Below are positions 15,048 to 23,627 of a DNA stretch of 46,073 bases, one piece after another. This DNA is from Lentibacillus lipolyticus (lineage in GTDB: Bacteria; Bacillota; Bacilli; Bacillales; Amphibacillaceae). Position 1 is the first letter of the stretch. The number at the start of each line of letters is the position of its first letter. The stretch is from assembly GCA_004145795.1 (NCBI GenBank), contig SEIO01000022.1, forward strand, positions 1-46,073, in the 5' to 3' direction. The notes beneath the pieces were generated by a model. That model did not search any database, was not told where the DNA came from, and saw nothing but the letters and a program-made list of their open reading frames with translations. The position numbers and the translations under genes were made by a program.

Positions 15048-16286
15048 CTAATCCGTACTTCCTTCACCCATGGCCGCATATTCATCACCAACTGTGCGAT
15101 TCCTGCCTGCCCCGAATCCAGCGATAGTCATCGGTACTGACACAATCAGCAGTGTAATTAGCGGTAGCTGCCAGCTCTGGGTTATATCATTCAAATAGCC
15201 GATTAAAATAGGCCCGATTGCAGCTAAAAAATACCCAAGGGCCTGTGCCATACCGGATAATTCCGCCGCTTGACGTGCATTACTCGCACGCATTCCTAAA
15301 AATGCGAGCGCTAGCGGGAATAATCCCCCGGTGCCGACACCAATCAACGTTACACTTGCAAACATGGTAAAACTGGATTGTCCAAACAGCAAGCCAGAAG
15401 TTCCTATCATTGCCAGCAAACAAACGCCAGCCGTCAGCATACTTTGCGATCTGAATTTGCCGGCAATCACTGGTAGCAAAAAACCGACTGGCAGGCCAAT
15501 AAACTGACTGTAAGATAACAGCCATCCGGCCATTTCTTTACTTGTGCCATAGTCTTGTAAAATTTGTGGCAACCAGGCAATAATTACATAATATAAAAAC
15601 GCCTGCAGCCCAAGGAAAATTGCTACTTCCCACGCAAGTCGTGATTTCCACATACGCACATCACTTGCTGCAACATATTTAACACGAACTTCATCTGCCG
15701 AGCGCCGCTGCTTCACAAAATAGACCCAAATGGCAATCCCTGCAACAGCCGGAAGTCCCCAGAAAGCAAGTGACAGCTCCCAACCGAAACCTGCTATATT
15801 CGCAAGTGGAACACTGATTCCCGATGCCAGTGCTGCAACAAGCCCCATTGCTGTTGCATACACACTAGTCATCAGCGTAACTCGATTCGGAAAACGTTCT
15901 TTAATAACGCCGGGCAGCAACACATTAGAAACCGCAACCCCGATTCCAATCATTAGTGTCCCACTAAAAAGAAAAACAACAAACGGAACAGAGCGTATAA
16001 GAATACCTGCCAAGAGTACAATCATGCTCCATATCAGCACAATTTCATTGGTATACAGCTGCCCCAGTTTCGGTGCAATCGGTGACATCACGGCAAACGC
16101 TACTAACGGCAGACTGGTCAGGATTCCCACACTCCAATTTGCAAGTGCAAGTTCATCGCCAATAACACCAACGAGCGGGCCAACCGATGTTATCGCCGGG
16201 CGCAAATTGAAGGCAATCACAACTATTCCCGTAATGAGCAAAAATTGGTTGTATCCTTTTAGATCTTCATATTGATACATGCTCAT
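15048..16286 (-). CDS. MFS transporter, CynX/NimT (YycB-like) family
   Basis: 412 residues with 12 predicted membrane helices. The first-helix signature FNLRPAITSVGPLVG (about residues 22-36) is typical of the CynX/NimT/YycB group, whose members include the E. coli cyanate-region protein CynX and 2-nitroimidazole exporter NimT. It probably exports a small organic or anionic compound. AAGGAG ten bases before the ATG supports the start; an ATG two codons later is possible. It precedes the crcB pair on the same strand, which might hint at a shared anion-resistance role, but this is only inference. Confidence 0.82.
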   Translation of the reverse strand: MSMYQYEDLKGYNQFLLITGIVVIAFNLRPAITSVGPLVGVIGDELALANWSVGILTSLPLVAFAVMSPIAPKLGQLYTNEIVLIWSMIVLLAGILIRSVPFVVFLFSGTLMIGIGVAVSNVLLPGVIKERFPNRVTLMTSVYATAMGLVAALASGISVPLANIAGFGWELSLAFWGLPAVAGIAIWVYFVKQRRSADEVRVKYVAASDVRMWKSRLAWEVAIFLGLQAFLYYVIIAWLPQILQDYGTSKEMAGWLLSYSQFIGLPVGFLLPVIAGKFRSQSMLTAGVCLLAMIGTSGLLFGQSSFTMFASVTLIGVGTGGLFPLALAFLGMRASNARQAAELSGMAQALGYFLAAIGPILIGYLNDITQSWQLPLITLLIVSVPMTIAGFGAGRNRTVGDEYAAMGEGSTD

Positions 16287-16370
16287 AAAAAATACGCTCC
16301 TTCCCCAATCATACTAATACCGTCTCAGCTTCCGTACACATGCTAATGGATGTCATGGTAATAATCAAAC

Positions 16371-16401
16371 AAAAAACCACTGATGCACAAAACACCAGTG
16401 G
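16371..16401 (-). terminator. Terminator after the YerD-like gene
   Basis: On the minus strand CCACTG pairs with CAGTGG around a 13-base loop, followed by TTTTTTG. It separates the YerD-like gene from the MFS gene. Confidence 0.75.
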
Positions 16402-16473
16402 CCTATCCTATGTTCTATTTCGCCATATAGTTCTCGCATGATCCCAAGACTTCCCATTTCAAAACCGCTCAGC

Positions 16474-18087
16474 TTAAGCATTCATCGAGCCTTCTCCACC
16501 AGGCTGAATCATCGACTGGTAAATATCATCGAGCGACCATGTTTTGCCTTTTTCATCTTTGTATACCACATGTTCTCGTTTGAAATGGACAGGGGAATCC
16601 AGTCCTGCTGCTGCAGCTACCCGGAACAAGCCTTTGCGCATGGTTATGACGTAATTGGCGGTACGGTGTTTCTTTTCATCAATAACAAGTGCCTTCTGTA
16701 AATCCGGGTCTGTGGTTGCGACCCCAACCGGGCACGCATTCGAATGGCATTTCAGTGTCTGGATACAGCCGACCGTAATCATAAATGCACGGGCAATGTT
16801 GACTAGGTCAGCGCCCATGGCCAGCGCAATTGCCACTTTATCCGGTGAGAACAGTTTGCCGGATGCTATAATTTTCACCCGGTCACGGACGCCATGCTTT
16901 TTCAAGGCGTTATCCACAAGCGGCAATGCCGACTTAATTGGAAGGCCAACACTGTCCGTCAGCTCCTGATAGGAGGCACCGGTTCCACCTTCCCCGCCAT
17001 CAATCGTAATAAAATCAGGCCCTTTGCCGGAATCTCGCATGCTTCTGGCCAAATCTTCCGCTTCAAAATGGCTGCCAACGACAATTTTCATGCCAACTGG
17101 CTTACCTGTATGTTTGCGGATCCGCTCGATAAAATCAAACAGCGACGGCAAATCATCAAACTCCGGAAACCGGTTCGGGCTGTCAATCGATGTATACGGC
17201 TCCACCATCCGAATTCTGGCAATCTCCTCCGTTACCTTTTCAGCATCCACGTGGCCGCCGCGTGTTTTTGCGCCCTGGGCCAGTTTTACCTCAAACGCCT
17301 TTAATTGTGGGATCTTACTTTTTTCCAATAGTTCATCCCAATTGAAATTGCCTTCCCGGTCCCGGACACCAAACATGCCAGGACCAATCTGCATAATCAG
17401 ATCGGTGCCGCCTTTCAGGTGATAATCAGATAAACCACCCTCCCCAGTATTCATCCACGTGCCCTTGGCGATACCCAGCCCTTCCGACAAAGCCGTTATA
17501 GCACGGTCGCCAAGTGAACCATAGCTCATGGCTGACATGCCAATCTGTCCGCGCGCACGAAACGGATATTTACAATTTTCACCAATGACAATCGTGTCTT
17601 CTTCATCCAGCAAATAGGAAGGCGATTCTTCTTCCTCAAGGTGTTCTTCCCTTTGTGTAAACAACGGATCTTTCACAAGCAAATAACGATTCGTTTTCTG
17701 TTTGGCTTTCCTGTCCATCTTGATTTCTTCGGTCAGCTTCGGGAACATAGAATTTCGGATATAATAGCCTTCCTTTTCAAAATCACGCTGGGAGCCAAAT
17801 CCCTCCACATCCCGCTTATACTTGGCCTTTTTGACAATATGCTGAAACTCTTCCCGTGAGATCGGCTTCCCTTCACGGTCATTATTGAAAAAATACTGCC
17901 GCAGCTCTGGACCAATTTTTTCAAAAAAGTAGCGCGCCCTGCCGACAATCGGATAATTTCGGAGGACAGGATGCTGCCTCTGCGTACGGTCCACGAAAAA
18001 TATATAGATACCAGCGATTAGTAAGACAACAATGATGACGGCCACGACAGTAAATCCAATCACCGTCATAATATCTGCTATGTTCAT
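16474..18087 (-). CDS. yerD: FMN-binding glutamate synthase-domain protein (YerD-like), membrane-anchored
   Basis: 537 residues; B. subtilis YerD is about 525. One N-terminal membrane helix (about 8-32) precedes the glutamate synthase central/FMN domain (about 150-480). Visible are GGEGGTGASY, the FMN-phosphate region, and a C-x5-C-x4-C cluster pattern in CIQTLKCHSNAC, which in glutamate synthase binds a 3Fe-4S centre. It lacks the glutaminase domain, so it is an oxidoreductase of unproven substrate. The ATG at 18087 has GGTGAGG eight bases upstream. Single gene with its own terminator. Confidence 0.88.
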   Translation of the reverse strand: MNIADIMTVIGFTVVAVIIVVLLIAGIYIFFVDRTQRQHPVLRNYPIVGRARYFFEKIGPELRQYFFNNDREGKPISREEFQHIVKKAKYKRDVEGFGSQRDFEKEGYYIRNSMFPKLTEEIKMDRKAKQKTNRYLLVKDPLFTQREEHLEEEESPSYLLDEEDTIVIGENCKYPFRARGQIGMSAMSYGSLGDRAITALSEGLGIAKGTWMNTGEGGLSDYHLKGGTDLIMQIGPGMFGVRDREGNFNWDELLEKSKIPQLKAFEVKLAQGAKTRGGHVDAEKVTEEIARIRMVEPYTSIDSPNRFPEFDDLPSLFDFIERIRKHTGKPVGMKIVVGSHFEAEDLARSMRDSGKGPDFITIDGGEGGTGASYQELTDSVGLPIKSALPLVDNALKKHGVRDRVKIIASGKLFSPDKVAIALAMGADLVNIARAFMITVGCIQTLKCHSNACPVGVATTDPDLQKALVIDEKKHRTANYVITMRKGLFRVAAAAGLDSPVHFKREHVVYKDEKGKTWSLDDIYQSMIQPGGEGSMNA

Positions 18088-18263
18088 CTATGCATCCTCA
18101 CCTTTGTAAAAGACTGATACTATTAGGGTGTCCCAATACGTGAAATTTATCCAATCAGAGAAAGGCCATTCATAATAAATTACAAAATTGAACGCATCCC
18201 CAATTTTACAGCGAGTGCCAGTTTTTTTAAAAGTCATCCATCACTGCTGTCTGGTGACGTTAC

Positions 18264-18302
18264 AAAAAAAGACAGGAATGATTTTGTTCATCGCTGCCTG
18301 TT
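18264..18302 (-). terminator. Terminator overlapping the end of the 70-residue gene
   Basis: On the minus strand ACAGG with ATGA pairs with TCAT and CCTGT across a bulged stem, followed by seven Ts (18264-18270). The upstream arm covers the last codons of the gene at 18288-18500. Confidence 0.6.
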
Positions 18303-18500
18303 TACATTCCTCATTTCTGTTTCTGCTTTAAAAACTCGTTTATTCAGCACATCTGTCTGGTTATCGAAATGATTGATAATACTTTCCGTATACACTCCCA
18401 AGCTGTCGATCACATTCTTTTGCAGCCGTTCCTGGCCATCCTGTACCTCGGTGCGCAGTCCTTGCATCTCATTTAAAATTTGTTTTAGCATATCTTCCAA
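18288..18500 (-). CDS. Small coiled-coil protein, 70 residues
   Basis: 70 residues, almost wholly helical and charged, with heptad-like spacing (LKQILNEMQGLRTEV, residues 5-19) predicting a coiled coil; no membrane segment or signal. The start is TTG, with GGCGGG seven bases before it. The gene has its own terminator. I do not recognise a family beyond general small helical Bacillaceae proteins; it could be an adaptor or assembly factor, but nothing in the context says which. Confidence 0.7.
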   Translation of the reverse strand: MEDMLKQILNEMQGLRTEVQDGQERLQKNVIDSLGVYTESIINHFDNQTDVLNKRVFKAETEMRNVNRQR

Positions 18501-18612
18501 GGTTTATCCCGCCTTGTACAAATCACTTTTATTATACCACGTATCAAGCTAAAAGACTTCTCATGAACAGTCTTTCTCATACTTTTTATCCATACTGCCT
18601 AGAACCATTCTT

Positions 18613-19110
18613 TTAATCGTCTGCCTTCCGTTTTTCCGGCTCAACCCTTGTTCTAAACTGAAATGGCTGGTTCCATTCACCTTCCAGCTCAGCAATGGCC
18701 ATCGGGTAGGTAAGCGCCTGTATGTTGAAACTGCCTTCTTCCGGTTCGATGGTTTGATAGCTAACATGAATAGTTCCTTCGCCCGCCTTCGATTCCGGCT
18801 GAACAATTTTAACAAGCTGTATTTGCTCTATTTCCACATCAAAGCCACCAGTTGGTTTTTGGCCAAGCATGATGACTGCATAGGTTTTCCCATTTACACG
18901 GAAAACCTTCTTTGCCTCATCAGACCTATTTTTTTCAATCCAGCTTCTGACCCTGCCTGGCGCGCCTAAGACATCAATCGTTTTAAACGAAAGATCCGTT
19001 TTTTCTTTTACAATCGGTCCTTCTTCAGTCATTATTTTATCCCCCGATTCCACTGACCCGCAGCCAGTTAATACCAGAGCCGACAAAACCACAAGCATAC
19101 ATGTCCGCAT
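18613..19110 (-). CDS. Lipoprotein with PrcB-like C-terminal domain
   Basis: 165 residues. A lipobox LVLTGC with C17 follows a short hydrophobic signal, so the mature protein should be membrane-anchored outside the cell. The region about 78-135 contains GQKPTGGFDVEI, the hallmark of the PrcB C-terminal domain found in protease-complex inhibitors and exported proteins. The role here is unknown; protease regulation would be only a guess. AAAGGG lies ten bases before the chosen ATG; the ATG at codon 5 is an alternative. No neighbour clearly belongs with it. Confidence 0.8.
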   Translation of the reverse strand: MRTCMLVVLSALVLTGCGSVESGDKIMTEEGPIVKEKTDLSFKTIDVLGAPGRVRSWIEKNRSDEAKKVFRVNGKTYAVIMLGQKPTGGFDVEIEQIQLVKIVQPESKAGEGTIHVSYQTIEPEEGSFNIQALTYPMAIAELEGEWNQPFQFRTRVEPEKRKADD

Positions 19111-19305
19111 AACCTTTTTGCCCTTTCTATCTGCTAAAAAAGCCCGAGTTTAAATTCCTCAAGCTATCCAATCCTCCGTGAATACTACTGTCGTATGATT
19201 AATTATATTATACAATACATTTTTCCGTTCATTCCAAATTTAATAGCTCGCTAAAAAACGCAAATGCAAACCGTTGTTCCTGCAACAAAGAAATGTTAAA
19301 GTTTA

Positions 19306-19348
19306 TTGTCTAATGTGTCACGTCGTGATATAGTCGCAGTGTGACATA
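19306..19348 (+). promoter_or_regulatory. padR promoter with overlapping inverted-repeat operator
   Basis: TTGTCT (19306-19311), 17-base spacer, TATAGT (19329-19334). ATGTGTCAC (19313-19321) and GTGTGACATA (19339-19348) form an imperfect inverted repeat spanning the -10 region, with the ATGT/ACAT ends common in PadR operators. This suggests the PadR protein represses its own operon. Confidence 0.65.
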
Positions 19349-19365
19349 TTCAAAGGATGAGGAAC

Positions 19366-19698
19366 ATGAATCAAATAAAATTATTTAAATCCTATATTCC
19401 AATGACCGAAACGGCTTTTTACATCCTGCTTTCCTTGGCAGAACCGCGGCACGGATACGGCATTATCAAACACGTGGAGACCATCACAAATGGCAGGATC
19501 CGCTTAGGGTCCGGAACGGTTTACGGAACATTGACGAAAATGCAGCGCGACGGTTTGATTATCGTCTATGCCGATGAGAAGCGGAAAAAGATTTATGAAA
19601 TAACCGATACAGGCCGGCAAGTGATGCAGGAAGAAATAGCTAGACTTAAAGAATTGCACGCAAATGCCGTGAATTTCGAGGGGGAATTCTATGATTAA
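19366..19698 (+). CDS. PadR-family transcriptional regulator
   Basis: 110 residues from the ATG at 19366 (AAAGGA eight bases upstream; an ATG three codons earlier is too close to the site). It has the PadR winged helix: EPRHGYGIIKHVE (recognition region, about 26-38) and SGTVYGTLTKMQRDGLI (about 50-66). A short C-terminal helix mediates dimerisation. It overlaps the next gene, a DUF2812 protein, by eight bases. PadR-DUF2812 pairs are common in Firmicutes, where the regulator controls the membrane protein. The ligand is unknown. Confidence 0.92.
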   Translation: MNQIKLFKSYIPMTETAFYILLSLAEPRHGYGIIKHVETITNGRIRLGSGTVYGTLTKMQRDGLIIVYADEKRKKIYEITDTGRQVMQEEIARLKELHANAVNFEGEFYD

Positions 19699-20827
19699 CG
19701 TCTTCAAACCATTTTGGAGCTATGATATCGCTAAAACAGAAAAATGGTTATCAGAAATGGCGGCACAGGGATGGTACTTTGTGGAGATGAATACGGCAAC
19801 CCGGCAATTCTTTTTTGAAAAGGAAGATCCTGAAGACGTTACATTTCGTATCCAATATGACAAAAACGCGGAATTGCCGGCTGCGTTAGAAAATGACGGC
19901 TGGCACCTTGTATTTCGGCATCGCAAGTGGCAGGTCTTTCGAAATGACCAACCTGTACATACTATCCGAACGTTCCCTGTTCGTGATGGCATTATTAAGC
20001 GTAATAGCATATTAATGTATGTATTTGGCGGTATTTTCCTTTACCATATCTTTACTTTTTTCATTTTTCTGCTTATCAATGTCCTGATACTGACGGCAGG
20101 CGGGGGTTTTCACGTTGAGGGCAGTCCGTTTTGGGTGGTAACGATTGCTTATTGGATAGTCGCGTGGGGATTGGTCCCTTATTCTTTCATTAAGCTTTAT
20201 CGCTCGCTCAAGCGACTCAAGTTTGGCACTAGGACAAACCAAACCAGTGAAAAATCAGCAAACACGACTGGCCATACCTTGACCAAATGGAAATTCGGCT
20301 GGAATTACGCACCTGATAAACTGGAACAGTGGCTTATGAAAATGGAGAAAAGCGGATATAACCTGATGCGGATCAATATGTTCGGTCTCCGGTTTCAATT
20401 CCAAGAAGGCACACCTAAACAAATTAGCTATTGTGCGGATTATCAGAACAGTCATCAACCGGATTATTTTGCTATGCATCAACAAGCAGGGTGGCGACTT
20501 ATGTACAGCAGTGAGGCCTTTTTATCCAAATGGGCGATCTGGGCTAAGGCGTACCAAGCCGGAGAAGCACCGCCACAGCTGTATAGTGACAACAAACACA
20601 TGCGGAAACATGCCAGACGAATTTTAATAACCAATCTAGCGTTATTTGTGCCAATTATTGTCATATACATCATGCTGATTCGGATGAATATCAACATGGC
20701 ACAAACTTATAGCTTTGACATGAATTGGATACTAGTGTTTCTGTTATGCTTTGTCATCGTTGAATACGGCATACTTTTGATCAAATCCTGGCTGTACTAC
20801 CGGCGGGTCAAGAAGCGGGCAGACTAG
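19691..20827 (+). CDS. DUF2812 membrane protein with two copies of the domain
   Basis: 378 residues. A first DUF2812 unit (about 4-100) contains FKPFWSYDIAKTEKWL, followed by membrane helices at about 110-140 and 150-175. A second unit (about 200-310), starting KFGWNYAPDKLEQWL, is followed by two more helices (about 315-340, 345-368). Each unit has the pattern of an aromatic cluster, then EKWL/EQWL, then GW. Start supported by GGGGG six bases upstream. It is translationally coupled to padR. Function unknown; an envelope-stress or signalling role is only inferred from the pairing. Confidence 0.88.
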   Translation: MINVFKPFWSYDIAKTEKWLSEMAAQGWYFVEMNTATRQFFFEKEDPEDVTFRIQYDKNAELPAALENDGWHLVFRHRKWQVFRNDQPVHTIRTFPVRDGIIKRNSILMYVFGGIFLYHIFTFFIFLLINVLILTAGGGFHVEGSPFWVVTIAYWIVAWGLVPYSFIKLYRSLKRLKFGTRTNQTSEKSANTTGHTLTKWKFGWNYAPDKLEQWLMKMEKSGYNLMRINMFGLRFQFQEGTPKQISYCADYQNSHQPDYFAMHQQAGWRLMYSSEAFLSKWAIWAKAYQAGEAPPQLYSDNKHMRKHARRILITNLALFVPIIVIYIMLIRMNINMAQTYSFDMNWILVFLLCFVIVEYGILLIKSWLYYRRVKKRAD

Positions 20828-20957
20828 GTGGTTGCCTCGTAAATGGCGGCATGCAGCACGGATTTTAATATGAAAACTATGGCTCGAAATGGACATACTT
20901 GGATTTGTATTTAAGTGCCATTAGATAAACGCTAGAGCTAGAGAAAGGAAGTCATGC

Positions 20958-21770
20958 ATGGTTGCAGATATGTATAAACGTCGAATGAAGGGAGCAATGG
21001 TGGGAGGGGTGATCGTGCTGGCTGTTGTGGCCGTATGGCTTCTTTTTAATCCGCCGCAATCTGGGCAAGATTGGCTGGAAGTATCGGCATTTTCCCTTCC
21101 ATTAGCTTTTATGATTGGAGTCGGTTTTGAAAGCCGACATAAATATCTTCAGGTAAAAGACATTCACGTACCCGAAGCTGCGGTGACGTTATCCGAATTG
21201 AACCATTTAGTATTGAAAAAAGATGTAAGCTTTTTCCCGCGGCTCTTGTTATTCCAGAAAAACGGAACATTTATCGGGCGAATCCAGCCAGTAACTGTTC
21301 CATTTTGGCTATACCCGCTAGGATTCATATCTAATGATGCTATACTGACTATTTTCCCGATAACATATGGATTTTTCACAACCGATCATCAAAAACTGTT
21401 AACCTTCAGACGGAAAGGATTCCTGAATACGACGGTCACAATGTATTCCGCAGAAGGCGAAGTATTGGGTGTTTATGAACAAGCGGATTTAAAAAGTCTC
21501 CTAACCATCAAAGGGACACTTTATCATAAATCAGGCGAGCCGCTTCTCCCCGTAAATGTTAAGGGCTTTTCCGGGGATTTCCGATTGAAAGATGAGGACG
21601 GTAAGCAATGGGCGCATTTTTTCAGCGGGTACTTCCCCCATGAATACACAGACCTTTTTCGTGATACCCACAACGATATCGTTGACCTAGCAGACGATCT
21701 GGAGGAAACGGAAAAACAACTACTGTTAGCACTTATTGCATTTTTGTTTATACAGAAAAGACAGCGGTAA
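20958..21770 (+). CDS. Unknown protein with two membrane helices and a tubby/LURP-one-like beta domain
   Basis: 270 residues. Two N-terminal membrane helices (about 12-32, 40-57) are followed by a beta-rich region of about 190 residues with repeated short-strand patterns such as VTMYSAEGEVLGVYEQ and DGKQWAHFFSG. This resembles tubby-C or LURP-one scramblase-like folds, which bind lipids; the match is only by eye. A last hydrophobic stretch lies near 250-265. AAAGGA eight bases before the ATG supports the start. It follows the PadR-DUF2812 pair after 130 bases and ends in a clear terminator, so it may belong to the same transcript. Confidence 0.75.
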   Translation: MVADMYKRRMKGAMVGGVIVLAVVAVWLLFNPPQSGQDWLEVSAFSLPLAFMIGVGFESRHKYLQVKDIHVPEAAVTLSELNHLVLKKDVSFFPRLLLFQKNGTFIGRIQPVTVPFWLYPLGFISNDAILTIFPITYGFFTTDHQKLLTFRRKGFLNTTVTMYSAEGEVLGVYEQADLKSLLTIKGTLYHKSGEPLLPVNVKGFSGDFRLKDEDGKQWAHFFSGYFPHEYTDLFRDTHNDIVDLADDLEETEKQLLLALIAFLFIQKRQR

Positions 21771-21771
21771 G

Positions 21772-21805
21772 AAGTGGTTCAGTTCGTTTGACGAACCACT
21801 TTCTG
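21772..21805 (+). terminator. Intrinsic terminator after the 270-residue gene
   Basis: AAGTGGTTC (21772-21780) pairs perfectly with GAACCACTT (21793-21801), followed by TCTGG; the T-run is short. From here to 21980 I see nothing convincing. Confidence 0.7.
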
Positions 21806-21980
21806 GAGTACAGTAAAATAGATACCCTACAAAGCACTCAACCGTTTAATCCATTTTCTTACTTCCGTTGCAAAAAGACATACGTTAAAGCGCCAAAGCA
21901 AGGATATGTGGTCAAAATAGCAACGTCAAAGATGAATGAAAAACGAAATGAGGCTACTAATGTATAAATATTTCCGGCAA

Positions 21981-22091
21981 TTATAATGCCTTACTTCTAA
22001 TCACCATTGAGGAAAATATGGCCAATGCAAGGCTGATACTTATTAAGTGAACAATAAACGCGATGATTCCGAATAACACATCCCTGCCCAT
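21981..22091 (-). CDS. 36-residue single-helix membrane peptide
   Basis: A small ORF, beginning MGRDVLFGIIAFIVH and ending MVIRSKAL, that encodes one long hydrophobic helix with positive residues at the C-terminal end. GGAGGG lies seven bases before the ATG, as strong as for any gene nearby. It is the last of four small membrane-protein genes on the minus strand, starting 38 bases after the preceding stop. I do not recognise it. Confidence 0.6.
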   Translation of the reverse strand: MGRDVLFGIIAFIVHLISISLALAIFSSMVIRSKAL

Positions 22092-22129
22092 CTGAACTCC
22101 CTCCAGCTTTTGAATCCTTCTAATTTACA

Positions 22130-22342
22130 TTAGTGATTGTCAGAACCGCTGTGTTCATCTTGCTTATACAAAAACGCCGCAAAAAATAATGCAATACCGA
22201 GGGAGATAAATCCGAGGTCCTGATAATGTTCTTTGAAGACAAAACTCCCATCAAACTTTTGGATAAACAGGTAAATACCCATGATGAAAAATATAACTCC
22301 AACCCCAAAAGTTATCTTCCCAAATAAAGACAGGTTTTTCAT
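22130..22342 (-). CDS. Small membrane protein with two helices
   Basis: 70 residues, beginning MKNLSLFGKITFG. Two hydrophobic helices (about 8-27 and 43-60) are joined by a polar loop, with a polar histidine-containing tail. ATG at 22342 was chosen because GGGAGGA lies six bases before it; the ATG two codons earlier abuts the site. Member of the four-gene small-protein group. Function unknown. Confidence 0.7.
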   Translation of the reverse strand: MKNLSLFGKITFGVGVIFFIMGIYLFIQKFDGSFVFKEHYQDLGFISLGIALFFAAFLYKQDEHSGSDNH

Positions 22343-22360
22343 CGCCATTCCTCCCCCATG

Positions 22361-22651
22361 CTATGCTCCCAAGCTTTCCAACCATTCCCGTAATTTCTTT
22401 TTGGGATAATATACTTCGCCATTTAATTCAAGATGCGGAACATCTGGGTGATCCTCAAGTAACTTTTCCGCATCCTTTTTTGATACCCCCATGAAATGGT
22501 GGACATAACTATGTTTAATCAACCCGTGATCATCATTACCAAATATAGTTTCCATTGAGTTCATTGCTCTCGGATTCTTAAAGTTCTTCAACCCATCACC
22601 GATAAAATAGCCCGCAGCTGCAATCCCCAGTGCCAATAATGTGAAATCCAT
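22361..22651 (-). CDS. Small protein with N-terminal membrane helix and a HTH_17-like tail
   Basis: 96 residues. A hydrophobic helix (about 3-20) is followed by a polar region. The last 45 residues (VSKKDAEKLL..., then VYYPKKKLREWLESL) look like the small winged/helix-turn-helix 'excisionase-like' domain in which a helix, a strand reading YYPKKKL and a final helix follow each other. If so, this is a membrane-anchored DNA- or protein-binding module. AGGAGGG five bases upstream supports the start. Second gene of the small-protein group. Not recognised. Confidence 0.72.
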   Translation of the reverse strand: MDFTLLALGIAAAGYFIGDGLKNFKNPRAMNSMETIFGNDDHGLIKHSYVHHFMGVSKKDAEKLLEDHPDVPHLELNGEVYYPKKKLREWLESLGA

Positions 22652-22684
22652 GATAGCCCTCCTTCTTAAACGAATAAAAATTTT

Positions 22685-23041
22685 TCACCCAAATTCCCCA
22701 TGTTCCGGCACGCCACTTCGCTCATGAAAAGCCTCCATGAACTTATCCCGCCGAACAAACAATGTGATTATCAAGGCTGCCTCGCTAATGGCAAGTAAGA
22801 CCGCTCCCAGTACTAACCCGCCAAGAAAAAGGGCTTCACTAATCCCCCAGGCGTAGAAAAACCAGCCAAATATCGCACACACTCCGAGAAATAGATTGAT
22901 AACCGTTGCAACAAATACCTGTGAGCCAAACAAACCTGTTATTTCCATTCCCTTCCACGCATACAGATAGCTGAGGGCTAATGCAATAAGCAGAAATAGT
23001 ATATAAACCGTTATCGCCACATTACTTCCTTCTAACGTCAT
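22685..23041 (-). CDS. Small four-helix membrane protein
   Basis: 118 residues with four hydrophobic segments (about 8-28, 37-57, 60-80, 82-100) and a charged C-terminal tail (RRDKFMEAFHERSG). No known motif. AGGAG lies eight bases before the ATG. It is the first gene of the four-gene minus-strand group; the next starts 33 bases after its stop. It may be a channel, a chaperone or a bare structural protein; nothing seen decides. Confidence 0.72.
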   Translation of the reverse strand: MTLEGSNVAITVYILFLLIALALSYLYAWKGMEITGLFGSQVFVATVINLFLGVCAIFGWFFYAWGISEALFLGGLVLGAVLLAISEAALIITLFVRRDKFMEAFHERSGVPEHGEFG

Positions 23042-23151
23042 GCCGCATGCTCCTTTCTCTATGTATTCCTATTAACCTGTTTTGCTCAAGGCTTTGCCCG
23101 ATTTTAAAAAAATAAGAGTGGCAGCTCAATTTTACCCAGTAATTCTTTTGC

Positions 23152-23265
23152 CTAAAAGCTGATCCATTCTAATTGAATGCTTAAAACAGCAATCAATACA
23201 AGAATCAGTAGAAAAAGAAGCTGACCGATGGTAAACAGATAATCATTGGTATCTTTTTTATAACG
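23152..23265 (-). pseudogene. Remnant of a small membrane protein
   Basis: The minus-strand frame reads RYKKDTNDYLFTIGQ, then a hydrophobic stretch and QLEWISF before a stop. It has no start codon: the codon before the R is TGA, and the palindromic repeat of 23298-23346 lies just upstream. It looks like the 3' end of a gene cut off by rearrangement. Confidence 0.35.
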
Positions 23266-23297
23266 TCAGCAAGTATAAAATATGGATGACCTTATAA

Positions 23298-23346
23298 GAA
23301 AAGCTTCGGCACTCGCTATAAGGCGAGGCGAATGCCGAATTTTTCT
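23298..23346. repeat. Palindromic intergenic repeat
   Basis: AAAAGCTTCGGCA and TGCCGAATTTTT pair around an inner TCGC/GCGA stem (23298-23346). The following bases to about 23440 have further short inverted repeats. A similar hairpin occurs as a repeated element in related genomes as far as I remember, but no second copy is in this window. Confidence 0.4.
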
Positions 23347-23627
23347 AATATTTCTTTTCCATAACTGCCCGAACCCCCTCGCTTATAACCACATACAGAA
23401 CCGCTACGCTTCATATAAGGCTGGGAGAATACGTGGATCCGCTCCTAACATTGCGGTTGTCCTATAAAAAATTTGACAACCATTCATTCGACACACTTCA
23501 TGAAAAACCCTTTATTTCATGCATATGAAACCATCCTAAGTTCTTGTGTATAACATAAAAAACCCCAGGATGTTTATTTCTTTACTGAGGTAACTGCAAA
23601 ATGTTTCTCCACAACTAACTGTACATC

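Noticed and set aside
14950-16370. Possible fluoride (crcB) riboswitch before the crcB or MFS gene
   Set aside because: The expected conserved GGCGAT...GCC and CTGATGA blocks could not be found on the minus strand in either leader.
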